Origin: an uncultured Bacilli bacterium
Lineage (GTDB): Bacteria > Bacillota_I > Bacilli_A > RF39 > UBA660
NCBI GenBank assembly: GCA_944372725.1
Contig: CALWAA010000024.1
Coordinates: 1-10,177 of the forward strand
Length of the DNA: 10,177 nt
Reading direction: 5' to 3'
Numbering within the stretch: position 1 is the stretch's first letter; the number at the start of each line of letters is the position of its first letter. This document shows, piece after piece, positions 1-6,227 of the stretch. The translations under genes were made by a program, and so were the position numbers. The notes below the pieces were generated by a model, which was not told the origin of the DNA, ran no database searches, and saw only the letters and a list, made by a program, of their open reading frames with translations.

Positions 1-11
1 ATCTAAAGATA

Positions 12-41
12 AAATAAAAGCCTATTTTCAACAAAAAATAG
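12..41 (-). terminator. weak candidate terminator after the zinc-ribbon gene
   Basis: A 7-bp stem (CTATTTT/AAAATAG at 22-28 and 35-41) with a 6-nt loop is followed, reading the minus strand, by a T-rich tail. It lies about 50 nt downstream of the minus-strand stop at 94. The stem is almost all A-T, so it is weak and could be chance in AT-rich DNA. Confidence 0.3.
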
Positions 42-93
42 ACATTTTATATTTCACAAATTACAAAACTCGGGAATAGGGGAGATATTACCT

Positions 94-297
94 CTATTTT
101 TCATTTTCTTCATTGTCAATTGTTTTCCACTCTGTTGTACCACAAGTTGTACAAACAAAGGGAACTAGTACTTTTAGTCCTTTTGGTTTCTCGTATTTTT
201 CTTCTAGGGAAACACATAAAAGACCGGTTTTTTCATCGATGTAAGCACGACCTTGAACAGTTGTTTCTTCGCATTTACTACATCCTGGTTTTTTCAT
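94..297 (-). CDS. small zinc-ribbon-like protein, function unknown
   Basis: This 67-aa protein has two CxxC pairs, C6-x2-C9 near the N-terminus and C49-x2-C52 (CTTCG) near the C-terminus, spaced as in a zinc ribbon that folds two knuckles around one Zn ion. An extra Cys is at position 28. There is no signal peptide or membrane segment, so it is probably cytosolic. The start is well supported: AAGGAGG lies 5-7 nt upstream of the ATG. It is divergent from the neighbour at 363 with only 65 nt between the starts, so the two promoters must lie close together; no clear -10 was found on this strand. The C-terminus is acidic and probably disordered. Zinc binding is inferred from the cysteine pattern; I recognise no specific family and assign no function. 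Confidence 0.75.
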   Translation of the reverse strand: MKKPGCSKCEETTVQGRAYIDEKTGLLCVSLEEKYEKPKGLKVLVPFVCTTCGTTEWKTIDNEENEK

Positions 298-312
298 TTT
301 ATCCTCCTTACC

Positions 313-341
313 TTTATTATTTCCTAAAATTGTGGTAAAAT
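313..341 (+). promoter_or_regulatory. extended -10 promoter for the 363-893 gene
   Basis: TGG followed by TAAAAT (333-341) forms an extended -10. A poor -35 (TTTATT, 313-318) sits 17 nt upstream. The predicted start near 348 leaves a leader of about 15 nt that is essentially just the ribosome binding site (GAGGTG, 351-356). Confidence 0.6.
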
Positions 342-362
342 ACTAGAAACGAGGTGAAGAAT

Positions 363-893
363 ATGGTTAATCAAATTTATAATGCTTATGATATTCATTT
401 AAACAGTGATAATGAACTCATGGTAGCTAAGTATGAAGTGTATGATGAAACGATTGAGGGAAGAAATGGTAAGAGAACTAGCTATCGTCATTATAATTAT
501 CTTGGGGTGGATATCCCAGAAAATATAGAAGATGAGATTTATGAATTACAGCAGGAAGGTTATCTTCCAATGAATAAATTTAGATTTGTTTCTTTTGATG
601 TGGAAGCTAAGAATCCTTTAATTTATGCAAAATTAATGCTTTTGGGATTAAATCATCAAATTCTAGAAAAGTTTTATTCTTTAGGTCATGGATATAAAGA
701 TATTGACCTTACGACTTATATTACTTATATTAATATGACTACAGGTAAAATTTCTTTTATGGAAACAGGAAGACAAAGAGTTTATGATAATATGGCAATT
801 AGGCTTTTAGAAGATGAGGGATATGTGCCAGAAGAAAGAAGCTTTTATTATTTCGTGCAAAATCAAGATTTAAATTCAGAGATGAAAAAGTAA
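363..893 (+). CDS. hypothetical protein, 176 aa
   Basis: I do not recognise this protein. It is soluble-looking, mixed alpha/beta and rich in Tyr, with no membrane segment, signal peptide or cysteine cluster. Aromatic-rich strands occur at about residues 20-50 and 72-80, followed by a helical stretch at about 84-105. The start is placed at ATG 363, not at the in-frame GTG at 354, because that GTG lies inside the GAGGTG ribosome binding site (351-356), which is correctly spaced 6 nt before the ATG. It is transcribed alone from its own extended -10 promoter and ends in a strong bidirectional terminator, so it is a single-gene unit. It is convergent with the PRPP synthetase gene and divergent from the zinc-ribbon gene; neither suggests a function. 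Confidence 0.75.
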   Translation: MVNQIYNAYDIHLNSDNELMVAKYEVYDETIEGRNGKRTSYRHYNYLGVDIPENIEDEIYELQQEGYLPMNKFRFVSFDVEAKNPLIYAKLMLLGLNHQILEKFYSLGHGYKDIDLTTYITYINMTTGKISFMETGRQRVYDNMAIRLLEDEGYVPEERSFYYFVQNQDLNSEMKK

Positions 894-925
894 AAAAAGT
901 TGATAATGTTGGTTATCAGCTTTTT
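894..925. terminator. bidirectional terminator between convergent genes
   Basis: A 13-bp hairpin (arms 894-906 and 913-925, one T-G wobble, 6-nt loop TGTTGG) has an A-run on its 5' side and a T-run on its 3' side, so it can terminate transcription from both strands. It starts on the base after the plus-strand stop (891-893), and its edge overlaps the stop codon of the minus-strand prs-like gene (924-926). Confidence 0.85.
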
Positions 926-2018
926 ATTTGAATAAATTTTTCTCTTTTTTATAGTTGGTTATCGCAGAGTTATCTTTAATTAAACTTGTAATAGATAATC
1001 CTTTGTTTAAATGGTCAATAATTTTGGCTAAGTATTCTGAACAGTCTGCTGTATTCATCCATGGTTTATTTAATATTTCTTCAGGTATATAAGTTAAATT
1101 GGTAGAATAAATAGCATTAAAAATATTATCGTTATAAGCTTTATCAAATTTTTCATATCCTGTGGTAAATAGAGCAAAAGTAGTGAAAAAGAATATTTTT
1201 TTAGCACCTCTTGTTTTTAATTCTTGGGCAACATCTATCATCGAACCGCCACTAGCAAGCATATCATCTACAATAATGATAGTTTTATCTTTTACATCTT
1301 TTCCTAAATATTCATGAGCAACAATGGGGTTGTGGCCATTTACTACTTTCGAGATATCTCTTCTTTTGTAAAACATACCAACATCAACACGAAGAATGTC
1401 AGCGAGAAATCTAGCTCTGTCCATTGCGCCTGTATCAGGGCTGATTACTAAAGTTTCTTCTGAAATAAATTCTTCTTTTTTTAAAAATGTTTTTAACATG
1501 TCGTTAGTTGGGAAAAAATTATCAAAAGGAAGAGTAGGGATAGCATTTTGGACATTTGGGTCATGAGCATCAAATGTGACAATGCCACTAATTCCTAAAT
1601 TTTTGAGTTCTTGAAGAGCTAAAGCACAATCTAGCGATTCTCTTGATTTTCTTCGATGTTGACGTGAAGCATATAAAAAAGGCATTACCACTCTTATACT
1701 TTTAGCGTGTCCCATTATTGCTGATATTACTCTTTTTATGTCTTGGAAATGTTCATCGGGACTCATGTTATGTGTGATTCCATACATTTCATATGTAATA
1801 CTATAATTATGAGTATCGCTTAAAATATAAACGTCTTTGCCTCTAATTGTTTCTAGAATTGTTACTTTTCCTTCGCCATCATTAAATCTGGTGATGTCAG
1901 CTGGAATCAGATAATTTTCTTCTGTTTTTCTGATTTTTTTAATTTCTTTGTTTACTTTTAAACCTAATTCTTTACAATTGTCCATGACAATTAAACATAA
2001 ATTTTCTTTATTTTTCAT
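924..2018 (-). CDS. ribose-phosphate pyrophosphokinase (PRPP synthetase), divergent long form
   Basis: PRPP synthetase transfers pyrophosphate from ATP to ribose-5-phosphate, making PRPP for purine, pyrimidine, NAD, His and Trp synthesis in the cytosol. Numbering from the ATG at 2018 (364 aa), family landmarks appear in order: FNDGE near 45-49 (usual FADGE), RGKDVYI at 59-65, SRQHRRKSRES at 118-128 (usual YARQDRK..SRE), FDAHDP at 149-154 with the conserved His, SPDTGAMDRAR at 193-203, KRR at 218-220, and the PRPP-binding loop VDDMLASGGS at 250-259 (usual VDDxxDTAGT). It is about 50 residues longer than the typical 310-320 aa, with a longer N-terminus and C-terminus. The loop and length are unlike housekeeping Prs, so it may be a paralogue; no symbol is given. 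The in-frame GTG at 2024 overlaps the AAGGAG ribosome binding site, so ATG 2018 is preferred. It has its own promoter but could also receive read-through from the two genes upstream. Confidence 0.88.
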   Translation of the reverse strand: MKNKENLCLIVMDNCKELGLKVNKEIKKIRKTEENYLIPADITRFNDGEGKVTILETIRGKDVYILSDTHNYSITYEMYGITHNMSPDEHFQDIKRVISAIMGHAKSIRVVMPFLYASRQHRRKSRESLDCALALQELKNLGISGIVTFDAHDPNVQNAIPTLPFDNFFPTNDMLKTFLKKEEFISEETLVISPDTGAMDRARFLADILRVDVGMFYKRRDISKVVNGHNPIVAHEYLGKDVKDKTIIIVDDMLASGGSMIDVAQELKTRGAKKIFFFTTFALFTTGYEKFDKAYNDNIFNAIYSTNLTYIPEEILNKPWMNTADCSEYLAKIIDHLNKGLSITSLIKDNSAITNYKKEKNLFK

Positions 2019-2037
2019 ATACACTCCTTATATTAAT

Positions 2038-2070
2038 ATTTTATCATATTTTGAAGTGATAATCTATCAA
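2038..2070 (-). promoter_or_regulatory. promoter of the PRPP synthetase gene
   Basis: On the minus strand, TTGATA (2070-2065) is followed after 16 nt by TATGAT (2048-2043). An overlapping extended -10, TGA then TAAAAT (2046-2038), is a second candidate. The -35 begins immediately downstream of the stop codon of the membrane protein gene at 2072. Confidence 0.6.
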
Positions 2071-2071
2071 G

Positions 2072-2530
2072 TTAATTTAAAAATTCGATTTCACAAGTTG
2101 CTAATTTTTTGTATAGTTTTAAATCTCTTTTTCTTTTGATACCTGTAAATAAAATGTCATAGACGATTTCCCATACTACAACCCATCCGGCGATTAAAAA
2201 TAATTCACTTAAAAAAGATGTAAATTGCTCTGATATAATAATTAATAAAATTCCTAGTAATAGTAAAATAATTCGGAAATAATCATCATATTTGTCTATT
2301 TTATTTAATTGTTTTACTTTATTTTGATAATGAGTATGAATTAGAGTTATTAGTTCTTTTTGTTCGTTATTATTGGATAAACCATTTATGTTTAGGATAA
2401 TTCTTTCTTTATGTAAAGTATGCATACTTGCACTTGTAATATAATTATCTAATTCATCGTTTAATACTTCATGGTTAAATTTATTTGTGGCTTCTTCTAA
2501 ATTTTCTAATTTAATTTTTATTTTTTCCAT
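2072..2530 (-). CDS. hypothetical two-helix membrane protein, 152 aa
   Basis: The N-terminal 80 residues are charged and helical (acidic and Asn-rich). Two hydrophobic segments follow at about residues 85-100 and 105-128, then a basic tail (KRKRDLKLYKK, 132-142). The positive-inside rule places the basic tail, and therefore also the N-terminal domain, in the cytosol. The second helix carries the aromatic pattern GWVVVWE (115-121), then LF (127-128), a pattern I have the impression of seeing in small uncharacterised Bacillota membrane proteins. The ribosome binding site AAGGAGA lies 5-6 nt before the ATG and shares bases with the stop of the upstream gene, 9 nt away, so the two are translationally coupled and very likely partners. 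Function unknown. Confidence 0.75.
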   Translation of the reverse strand: MEKIKIKLENLEEATNKFNHEVLNDELDNYITSASMHTLHKERIILNINGLSNNNEQKELITLIHTHYQNKVKQLNKIDKYDDYFRIILLLLGILLIIISEQFTSFLSELFLIAGWVVVWEIVYDILFTGIKRKRDLKLYKKLATCEIEFLN

Positions 2531-2539
2531 AAATTCTCC

Positions 2540-3451
2540 TTATTTTCTAGTATTATTAGCAAAAATTCCACCTTCAATAAACATGTCTTTGTCTTGAGGA
2601 ACACTCATCATTAATTCTAAAAGATTTGGTATTAATTCTTGTTCATTTACTAAAAAACTTCCTTTGGCATATAAATTTTTTAAATCAGTATCTTCTTTTA
2701 TTTTGATGGGAGTAATTCCTTTTAAATTATTTACCATATCGATATTGCAAACTTTGGGAATGAAATAGCTTACGTGATATTCGCTTTTTTCTTTTGCAAT
2801 TTCAATTGTTAGAGCATGACCAAGGTCTCTAGCCATAATTAAAATTCTATTATTGCTTAAAGATAAAATGTCAATTCGTCTACTATCGATATTGAAATTA
2901 ATATTTTCAAAGAGGGCTTCTGCTAAAGGGTTATCTCGTCCATATAAAGTAATTGTTCCTATGTTTTCATCTACTTTTTGTTTTATTATAGGCATTTTTT
3001 GATAAAAACTTTCGGTATTTACTATGTACATGTGTAAAACGTGGAGAAGTTCATTAATTGTTTTACTTTGTAAAAAGAATTTGTGGTAGTTGCTAAAAAT
3101 GTAATATCCACATATTTCTTGATTGATTTCATTAATTAATTGGGGGTCCATATTGGAAATACATGTTTGATAAAAATCTTTTAGTTTTTGGGGATTATAG
3201 TTAGAACTTAATAAGCGTTTTTCATAATATGTAAATAGTTTGGTTAAATATTCTATTAATCTTTCATCATTTCCGAGGTTTTTTAATATTTTGGTTAACA
3301 TGTATTTTATATCTTGGAGATTTTTAGTCATTTTATCCACGTATTCAATCGCATCTTCTTCACTATATATGTCTGGATAAACACTAATCATTTGTTTAAT
3401 TTGTAAATTATAATTAAAGAATTGCTCTAAATCTTGTAATTTATCTTCCAT
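2540..3451 (-). CDS. hypothetical protein, 303 aa, two-part cytosolic
   Basis: I do not recognise a named family. The first ~160 residues look all-helical (regular Leu/Ile/Tyr spacing with many Lys/Glu). The second half looks alpha/beta: strand-like GTITLYG (165-171), DILSLS (194-199), RILIMARD (202-209), an Ala/Leu helix GHALTIEIAKE (211-221), then HVSYFIP (226-232). No signal peptide or membrane segment is present. The start has AAGGA about 8 nt upstream. It is the first gene of a unit with the membrane protein that follows (9 nt gap, overlapping ribosome binding site), so it may act at the membrane with that protein. Its promoter lies directly behind the tmRNA terminator. Confidence 0.75.
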   Translation of the reverse strand: MEDKLQDLEQFFNYNLQIKQMISVYPDIYSEEDAIEYVDKMTKNLQDIKYMLTKILKNLGNDERLIEYLTKLFTYYEKRLLSSNYNPQKLKDFYQTCISNMDPQLINEINQEICGYYIFSNYHKFFLQSKTINELLHVLHMYIVNTESFYQKMPIIKQKVDENIGTITLYGRDNPLAEALFENINFNIDSRRIDILSLSNNRILIMARDLGHALTIEIAKEKSEYHVSYFIPKVCNIDMVNNLKGITPIKIKEDTDLKNLYAKGSFLVNEQELIPNLLELMMSVPQDKDMFIEGGIFANNTRK

Positions 3452-3471
3452 ATCTATCTTCCTTTTAGTTT

Positions 3472-3480
3472 ATTTTAGCA
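3472..3480 (-). promoter_or_regulatory. extended -10 promoter for the 3451-2072 gene pair
   Basis: TGC followed by TAAAAT (3480-3472 on the minus strand) lies about 20 nt upstream of the ATG at 3451. At the usual -35 distance there is only the T-run of the ssrA terminator (3494-3500), so the extended -10 must carry most of the recognition. Confidence 0.55.
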
Positions 3481-3490
3481 TACTTTTTAT

Positions 3491-3517
3491 AATAAAAAAA
3501 CACTTATTTTAAGTGTT
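3491..3517 (-). terminator. rho-independent terminator of ssrA
   Basis: On the minus strand, AACACTT (3517-3511), a short A/T loop and AAGTGTT (3505-3499) form a 7-8 bp stem that runs into a long T-run (3500-3494). It begins 11 nt after the CCA end of the tmRNA. Confidence 0.85.
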
Positions 3518-3528
3518 AATCAACAATA

Positions 3529-3899
3529 TGGTGGAGTAGAGGAGAGTTGAACTCCTGTCCAATATATCCTATCATATAACATCTACAAGTTTAGCTTGAT
3601 TTTCATTTCAGATTATAACTGGCTCAAGACCAACCGCTTATCATCCTAAGTTTAGTAAATATTCGCTTATTTATCCTAAACAATTAAATAAGTATATCTT
3701 ATATTTATGAACCCCTCATAATCCTATAAGCAAAATTAAGAGAAGCTTGCTATTCCTATCTATTAATTAATTAGGCAAATGCATAAGCATTTGAAGCAAA
3801 TGAGTTTTCACTCTTGTCATTTAATTTTAATTGTAGGCTTAAGGCGCCAAACCACTTGCCGTCATATGTAGTAATATATGTCGATACCATTACTACCCC
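3529..3899 (-). ncRNA. ssrA: transfer-messenger RNA (tmRNA, SsrA)
   Basis: tmRNA rescues ribosomes stalled on broken mRNAs, with SmpB, and tags the product for proteolysis. The ends pair as a 7-bp acceptor stem: GGGGTAG (3899-3893) with CTACTCC (3539-3533), followed by A and an encoded CCA (3531-3529). The third pair is G-U, the alanyl-tRNA synthetase identity element. The T-arm AGGAG-TTCAACT-CTCCT and the 5' element GTATCGACA are typical. The tag frame reads NDKSENSFASNAYAFA and stops at TAA (3773-3771); whether the resume codon is AAT (3821-3819) or the TTA before it is unclear. The tag ends -AYAFA rather than the usual -ALAA, as in Mesoplasma and Mycoplasma. The length, 371 nt, is normal. 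The gene has its own promoter and terminator. Confidence 0.97.
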
Positions 3900-3909
3900 G
3901 AGTACTAGT

Positions 3910-3938
3910 ATTATAGCATAAATATATGAAAAAATGAA
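3910..3938 (-). promoter_or_regulatory. ssrA promoter with extended -10
   Basis: TGC followed by a consensus TATAAT (3918-3910, minus strand) lies 10 nt upstream of the mature tmRNA 5' end at 3899. A partial -35 (TTCATT, 3938-3933) at 17 nt spacing lies within the terminator stem of the upstream gene. A short 5' precursor would be trimmed by RNase P. Confidence 0.8.
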
Positions 3939-3955
3939 GTAATTTCTACTTCATT
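3928..3955 (-). terminator. terminator of the tail-anchored protein gene
   Basis: On the minus strand, AATGAAGTA (3955-3947) and TACTTCATT (3941-3933) form a 9-bp stem around a 5-nt loop, followed by a T-run (3934-3929). The stop codon (3948-3946) lies inside the hairpin, and its 3' arm doubles as the ssrA -35 region. Confidence 0.8.
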
Positions 3956-4755
3956 AGAGCAATTGCTAAGATAATACCAATATTTAAGACCCCATAAAGA
4001 ATGATGGCGATATTAATGAAGGCAGCTTTAGAGGAACGAGTTGGTGTTTCTTCTTCAGGAATAATAGATGGAACATTTTTATTTTTAAGTTCTAGAACCA
4101 TTCCTTTTCCTTTGGAATCGCCAATTTTTTTGGTTATTTCAAAGTATTCATCTAATTTTTGATTGACAAGATTTCCTAATATTGTTTCTTTTGGTAAAGT
4201 TGCGATTAGGGTTTCAATGTTTCCAATTAATATTTTGTTATCCTCTGTTAAAAAATGGAATGAATCTTTGATACTAAAATATAGGTTCATATAATCTGTT
4301 ACTTCGGTATCTAAAGTGTCTTTATCGATTGTAAAATTATTAAAGGCATTTTGATTTAGTAGATTAATAAAACTTTCTAGTTTTTTACAGCTTTTATTTA
4401 TTTTGATGATTTCCATGAAAGTTTTGGCATCTACATTCCAAGCTTCACCAGGTAGGGTACGTAAATCAAAGGTGAGAGTTTCATTTGCTACTATTTCATC
4501 GTTTTCTTTTAAATATAAGACATTTTCTTTGCAACTTAATCCAGCTAATTCGGGATAAAATTCTAAGTATTGTCTAAAAATAAAATCGTTAATATTAATT
4601 ATTTTGGTTTTACTTAAAGTTCCAGAATAGTTTTCCGTTGTTTGCGGTCTTACACTATTTATTTCATCATTTTGGTTGATAGTTTCATTTGAGTTATCAA
4701 TACGATAATTAGGTAAATCTACTCTTTTGTTATTAAAAGTATCACGTTCGTTCAT
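3946..4755 (-). CDS. C-terminally membrane-anchored protein, 269 aa, unknown function
   Basis: Numbering from ATG 4755, residues 1-50 are polar, rich in Asn/Asp/Thr and probably disordered. Residues 52-215 form a soluble, mostly helical region. A charged, Pro/Glu/Thr-rich linker (about 225-242) leads to one hydrophobic segment at about 244-267, ending in Met-Lys at the extreme C-terminus. There is no signal peptide, so the architecture is that of a tail-anchored membrane protein with its bulk in the cytosol. The in-frame TTG at 4770 is part of the GGAGG ribosome binding site (4769-4765), which lies 7 nt before the ATG, so the ATG is used. It is a single-gene unit with its own promoter and terminator, divergent from the XRE regulator at 5027. 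I recognise no family; the anchor is clear but the role is not. Confidence 0.75.
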   Translation of the reverse strand: MNERDTFNNKRVDLPNYRIDNSNETINQNDEINSVRPQTTENYSGTLSKTKIININDFIFRQYLEFYPELAGLSCKENVLYLKENDEIVANETLTFDLRTLPGEAWNVDAKTFMEIIKINKSCKKLESFINLLNQNAFNNFTIDKDTLDTEVTDYMNLYFSIKDSFHFLTEDNKILIGNIETLIATLPKETILGNLVNQKLDEYFEITKKIGDSKGKGMVLELKNKNVPSIIPEEETPTRSSKAAFINIAIILYGVLNIGIILAIALMK

Positions 4756-4778
4756 TTTTATACCCTCCAATTATTATC

Positions 4779-4807
4779 ATTGTAGCAGAAAATACTAAAA
4801 AAAACAA
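4779..4807 (-). promoter_or_regulatory. promoter of the tail-anchored protein gene
   Basis: TTGTTT (4807-4802) is followed after 17 nt by TGC-TACAAT (4787-4779, minus strand), another extended -10. The start would fall near 4772, leaving a leader of under 20 nt before the ATG at 4755. Confidence 0.65.
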
Positions 4808-4810
4808 CAC

Positions 4811-4839
4811 TAAACAATCAAAAAAATGTGTAGTATAAT
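4811..4839 (+). promoter_or_regulatory. possible orphan promoter in the divergent intergenic region
   Basis: TAAACA (4811-4816) and a consensus TATAAT (4834-4839) are 17 nt apart and face the XRE gene. No ORF longer than about 11 codons follows before 5027, so it would give a long leader to that gene or a small RNA. A perfect TATAAT is not rare in DNA this AT-rich. Confidence 0.3.
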
Positions 4840-4973
4840 AATTTTTATTTTAAAAAAGAGAGTTTTGGGTTTTAAAATGAAAAATATTTTTAGTTGAATT
4901 ATGCCTATTTTATTCAATAATATTGATAATTTGTAAAAAATAAATGCTATTTTTTACCATAGGTGAATAAATT

Positions 4974-5001
4974 ACAATTATAAGTTGTGAGCGGGTATAA
5001 T
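4974..5001 (+). promoter_or_regulatory. promoter of the XRE regulator with candidate operator
   Basis: A consensus TATAAT (4996-5001) lies 26 nt upstream of the ATG at 5027, without an extended-10 TG. Between it and the weak -35 region is an imperfect palindrome, ACAA-N7-TTGT (4974-4988), placed where a bound repressor would block polymerase. Autoregulation is typical of XRE proteins; that this is the site is an inference. Confidence 0.5.
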
Positions 5002-5026
5002 TCTTTCGAGAAGCGAGGGTGATGGA

Positions 5027-5386
5027 ATGTTAAACGGAAATAGGCTAAGAGAGGTTAGAAAACAGAGAGGTTTAACACAAACAGAATTAGGAGAATTAAT
5101 TGGGGTAGGAAAATCAGCAATCTGTTGTTATGAAAAAGAAACAAGAAATCCGACACTGGAAGCTGTAATTGAGATGATACATGTTTTTGGTGTGTCAGCT
5201 GATTATCTTTTGGGTGCAGATTATCTAGTTAAGACAAGTGATGCTGATTCTACTATAGAATATGTAGCTTTAACAAAAGAAGAAATTATTTTTATAGAAG
5301 AACTCAAGAAAAATAAACTGGTTTATGATATTTTAATGGAAGACCCAAAAAGAGGAGCAGAACTAGTGAAGAAAGAGATTGGCTAA
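5027..5386 (+). CDS. XRE-family helix-turn-helix transcriptional regulator
   Basis: This 119-aa cytosolic DNA-binding protein is built like small Bacillota regulators of the Cro/cI group. The HTH_3 domain spans residues 5-63. The scaffold helix is LREVRKQRG (7-15), the positioning helix TQTELGELIGV (17-27), and the recognition helix follows from S30 to E36 (note the unusual ICCYE). The domain closes with NPTLEAVIEM and the diagnostic FGVSADYLLG (54-63). The C-terminal part (83-119) is a charged helical tail with TKEEIIFIEELKKN, likely a dimerisation segment; it has no peptidase or ligand-binding domain. The start has GAGGGTGAT 5-10 nt upstream. It is divergent from the tail-anchored protein gene and has its own terminator, so it may control its own promoter, the divergent one, or distant genes. 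Confidence 0.93.
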   Translation: MLNGNRLREVRKQRGLTQTELGELIGVGKSAICCYEKETRNPTLEAVIEMIHVFGVSADYLLGADYLVKTSDADSTIEYVALTKEEIIFIEELKKNKLVYDILMEDPKRGAELVKKEIG

Positions 5387-5403
5387 AATGGTTTAGCTTT
5401 TTT
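5382..5403 (+). terminator. terminator of the XRE regulator gene
   Basis: GCTAAA (5382-5387) pairs with TTTAGC (5392-5397) across the loop ATGG, followed by six T. The stop codon TAA (5384-5386) lies in the 5' arm of the stem. Confidence 0.85.
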
Positions 5404-5430
5404 CATTTATAGATTTTTTAAGCATATAAT
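5402..5430 (+). promoter_or_regulatory. promoter of the membrane-anchored NodB-like gene
   Basis: TTCATT (5402-5407) is followed after 17 nt by a consensus TATAAT (5425-5430). The -35 begins in the T-run of the preceding terminator. The predicted start near 5437 coincides with the ribosome binding site AGGTGA, so the leader is extremely short. Confidence 0.6.
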
Positions 5431-5447
5431 TTTCTTAGGTGAATGAT

Positions 5448-6227
5448 ATGCGGAAATATTATCAATATTTGGGGCTTGCTTTTATTATGGTTTTTAGTTT
5501 TTATTATACGGAGAAAATAGCTTTAATTGTCCTTGATAAAAATCCTTTAATGCAAAGTATTAGGGAAGAAAAAGAAGAATTTGAAGTTGATTATGTGAAT
5601 GCAGTAATTTTAGGAGATTATATTATTCCGGGAATTAATGGATTAGAAGTAAATGTTCGGGCGTCTTTTTATGAGATGCAAGAATTAGATGTTTTTAATG
5701 AATATTATTTAGTTTATGAACAAATAAGTCCAGAAGTATCATTAGAAGATAACAAAGATAAAATTATTAAGCAAGGAAATCGCAAGTTAAGACAAGTAAC
5801 ATTTATTTTAGCAAATAAGTCTGATATTAGTGAGTATTTACGTTCTAATCATTATAAAGCTAACTTGCTGGTAGATATTGATAGTTATGAAAAGGATAGT
5901 TATTTTGAAGTGATTAATAATGAAATTGATGCTTTTGATTCTTTGGAAAATACTCTTAATTTAAATAAAGAAAATAAGAATATATGTGTTATGAATGATA
6001 GAAATTATGAACTTTGTTTAAAAAAAGAAAAGTATTTGGTTGAACCAACTATTACTCTTAATAGTACGAATTATATTGATGTTAAAAATAAAATAGATAG
6101 TGGTAGTATTATTTTAATAGATAGTAGTGCTCGTTTGAGTGATGTAAAATTACTTTTAAAAGAAATTAAGTATAAAAATTATGATATTGTTTATTTGAGT
6201 GAAATGATAAGTGAAGAAAATGTTTAG
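5448..6227 (+). CDS. membrane-anchored protein, probably a degenerate polysaccharide-deacetylase (NodB) fold
   Basis: Numbering from ATG 5448 (259 aa): Arg2-Lys3, then a hydrophobic segment at about 4-24, form an N-terminal anchor without a signal-peptidase site, leaving the rest outside the cell. The stretch AVILGDYIIPGINGLEV (52-68), and near the end GSIILID (219-225) followed by IKYKNYDIVYLSEMI (240-254), recall polysaccharide deacetylase-like proteins of Clostridia and Bacilli, whose last strand reads like GYxxVxLsE. The catalytic landmarks (TFDDG and the HxxxH zinc pair) are absent, so it is unlikely to be an active deacetylase and may bind glycan or peptidoglycan instead. This family assignment is from memory and moderate. 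The in-frame GTG at 5439 is part of the AGGTGA ribosome binding site, so ATG 5448 is used. It has its own promoter and terminator. Confidence 0.7.
   Translation: MRKYYQYLGLAFIMVFSFYYTEKIALIVLDKNPLMQSIREEKEEFEVDYVNAVILGDYIIPGINGLEVNVRASFYEMQELDVFNEYYLVYEQISPEVSLEDNKDKIIKQGNRKLRQVTFILANKSDISEYLRSNHYKANLLVDIDSYEKDSYFEVINNEIDAFDSLENTLNLNKENKNICVMNDRNYELCLKKEKYLVEPTITLNSTNYIDVKNKIDSGSIILIDSSARLSDVKLLLKEIKYKNYDIVYLSEMISEENV

Noticed and set aside
120..338. Open frame on the plus strand opposite the zinc-ribbon gene
   Set aside because: It lies antisense to the zinc-ribbon gene, which has CxxC pairs and an ideal ribosome binding site; the translated product is low-complexity and hydrophobic without a start signal.
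1948..2139. Open frame on the plus strand across the start of the PRPP synthetase gene
   Set aside because: It is antisense to the prs-like start, its promoter and the end of the membrane protein gene, rich in Phe/Ile from AT-rich DNA, and has no ribosome binding site.
5001..5012. Small TTCT-TTCG-AGAA hairpin near the XRE transcription start
   Set aside because: The stem is only 4 bp and the tetraloop lacks the C-G closing pair, so it is too weak to call a regulatory element.
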